Positions 63,654-64,000 of a stretch of DNA of 64,000 nt are shown here, piece by piece (positions within the stretch are counted from its first letter, which is position 1; the number at the start of each line of letters is the position of its first letter). A model generated the notes under the pieces. That model did not search any database and was not told where the DNA came from. It worked only from the letters and a program-made list of their open reading frames with translations. Origin of the DNA: Levilactobacillus cerevisiae. GTDB taxonomy: Bacteria > Bacillota > Bacilli > Lactobacillales > Lactobacillaceae. The stretch lies in NCBI RefSeq assembly GCF_003946245.1, contig NZ_RHNN01000014.1:1-64000 (forward strand), written 5' to 3'. Position numbers and translations under genes: made by a program.

Positions 63654-63929
63654 GATAAATTGAATAGAAAGTTGCTTGTTAACCGCGGTGGCAATGTCGC
63701 CCAGAATCATTAGGGATACGTTCATTTTCCCAGCCTCAATGCGGGCGATGGTGGATTGCGGTTTACCGACTAGTTTCGCGAATGCCCGCTGTGTCAGGGC
63801 TTGTTCCTTGCGTAATTGGCGAACGGCAACAGCGGCATCCATATTCAGGCTTAGTTGCGTTGCTTGCTTGGCAAATGCTGAATCCTCGGCGCTTCGTTGC
63901 GCAATGTAGGCATCAATTTTAGTTGTCAT
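63651..63929 (-). CDS. XRE-family (HigA-like) helix-turn-helix protein
   Basis: A 92-residue regulator with an HTH_XRE domain at about 36-90 (ALTQRAFAKLVGKPQSTIARIE). The N-terminus (TKIDAYIAQRSAEDSAFAKQA) and the C-terminal NVSLMILGDIATAVNKQL fit antitoxins such as HigA. It lies 30 nt behind another minus-strand gene that ends with a similar sequence, suggesting a tandem pair. No toxin gene is visible in the window. Confidence 0.75.
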   Translation of the reverse strand: MTTKIDAYIAQRSAEDSAFAKQATQLSLNMDAAVAVRQLRKEQALTQRAFAKLVGKPQSTIARIEAGKMNVSLMILGDIATAVNKQLSIQFI

Positions 63930-63959
63930 TGTGGTGGTCCTTTCGTTTGAATCTAAGTT

Positions 63960-64000
63960 CTAGATGAATTTGACGGAGAGTTCTGTGTCCGTTGCTGCAG
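63960..64000 (-). CDS. C-terminal end of a second XRE-type protein (partial)
   Basis: The last codons read AATDTELSVKFI and stop at 63960-63962. They align with the end AVNKQLSIQFI of the next gene, so this is probably a paralogue that begins outside the window. Confidence 0.45.
   Translation of the reverse strand, partial: AATDTELSVKFI

Overview
The window looks like a chromosomal segment of an obligately heterofermentative lactic acid bacterium (Lactobacillaceae, most like Levilactobacillus). This is inferred from protein families and regulatory style: a xylose locus with a ROK-type XylR, KxYKxGKxW/LPxTG and MucBP/DUF5776 surface proteins, Nramp-UspA gene pairs, CcpA cre boxes, a tyrosine T-box ahead of an NhaC-family gene, and about 50% G+C. 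No rRNA, tRNA, CRISPR array or prophage was recognised.

Layout. 0-2.8 kb: the end of a BREX-type defence locus, with an inverted pglX fragment, then pglZ, and no brxL after it. 2.8-5.3 kb: rarA, whose start codon lies inside a perfect parS-type palindrome, a lone Panacea-domain gene, and a thioredoxin-type arsenate reductase. 5.3-15.5 kb: the xylose regulon (xylR, xylA, xylB, xylT) with XylR-type operators and cre boxes, interrupted by an LRR/MucBP surface protein. 15.5-24.2 kb: secreted proteins, an acetoin reductase-like SDR, UspA, a PEBP protein and an M20 peptidase. 24.3-26.1 kb: a Panacea toxin-antitoxin-like pair, followed by an attenuator-like leader and a frameshifted gene that may encode a PBECR4-like nuclease. 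26.3-35.2 kb: a K+ channel, an aldo/keto reductase, a Tyr T-box/NhaC transporter, an ABC exporter and a DtxR-type metalloregulator. 35.5-40.2 kb: two tandem mntH-uspA modules, the second bracketed by inverted copies of a hairpin element. 40.8-51.2 kb: a CPBP protease, purine interconversion genes (guaC, purA, purB) with PurBoxes, two orphan Phd/YefM-type antitoxins, a candidate sRNA, hydrolases and a phosphatase. 51.8-57.8 kb: an S53 protease and two large MucBP/DUF5776 proteins. 58-64 kb: a YczE-like membrane protein, a PuuD-like amidotransferase, an endonuclease III-like protein, glpK and XRE antitoxin-like genes.

The intergenic space is rich in long structured repeats of at least three families. 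Family A is about 170-210 nt, with five copies. Family B is about 160 nt, with terminal inverted repeats of up to 18 bp. Family C is a set of large nested hairpins placed just after stop codons, with tandem 3' modules. These repeats, the C-rich-loop sRNA candidate at 47.93-48.08 kb and the 24.3-26.1 kb island are the least explained parts of the window.

How the genes fit together: xylose enters through XylT, is isomerised by XylA and phosphorylated by XylB, and all three promoter regions carry XylR-like palindromes plus cre boxes, so induction by xylose and repression by glucose are expected. Manganese uptake is encoded by two MntH-UspA modules next to a divergent DtxR/MntR-type regulator. 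GuaC, PurA and PurB interconvert purine nucleotides from a divergent PurBox-containing promoter region.
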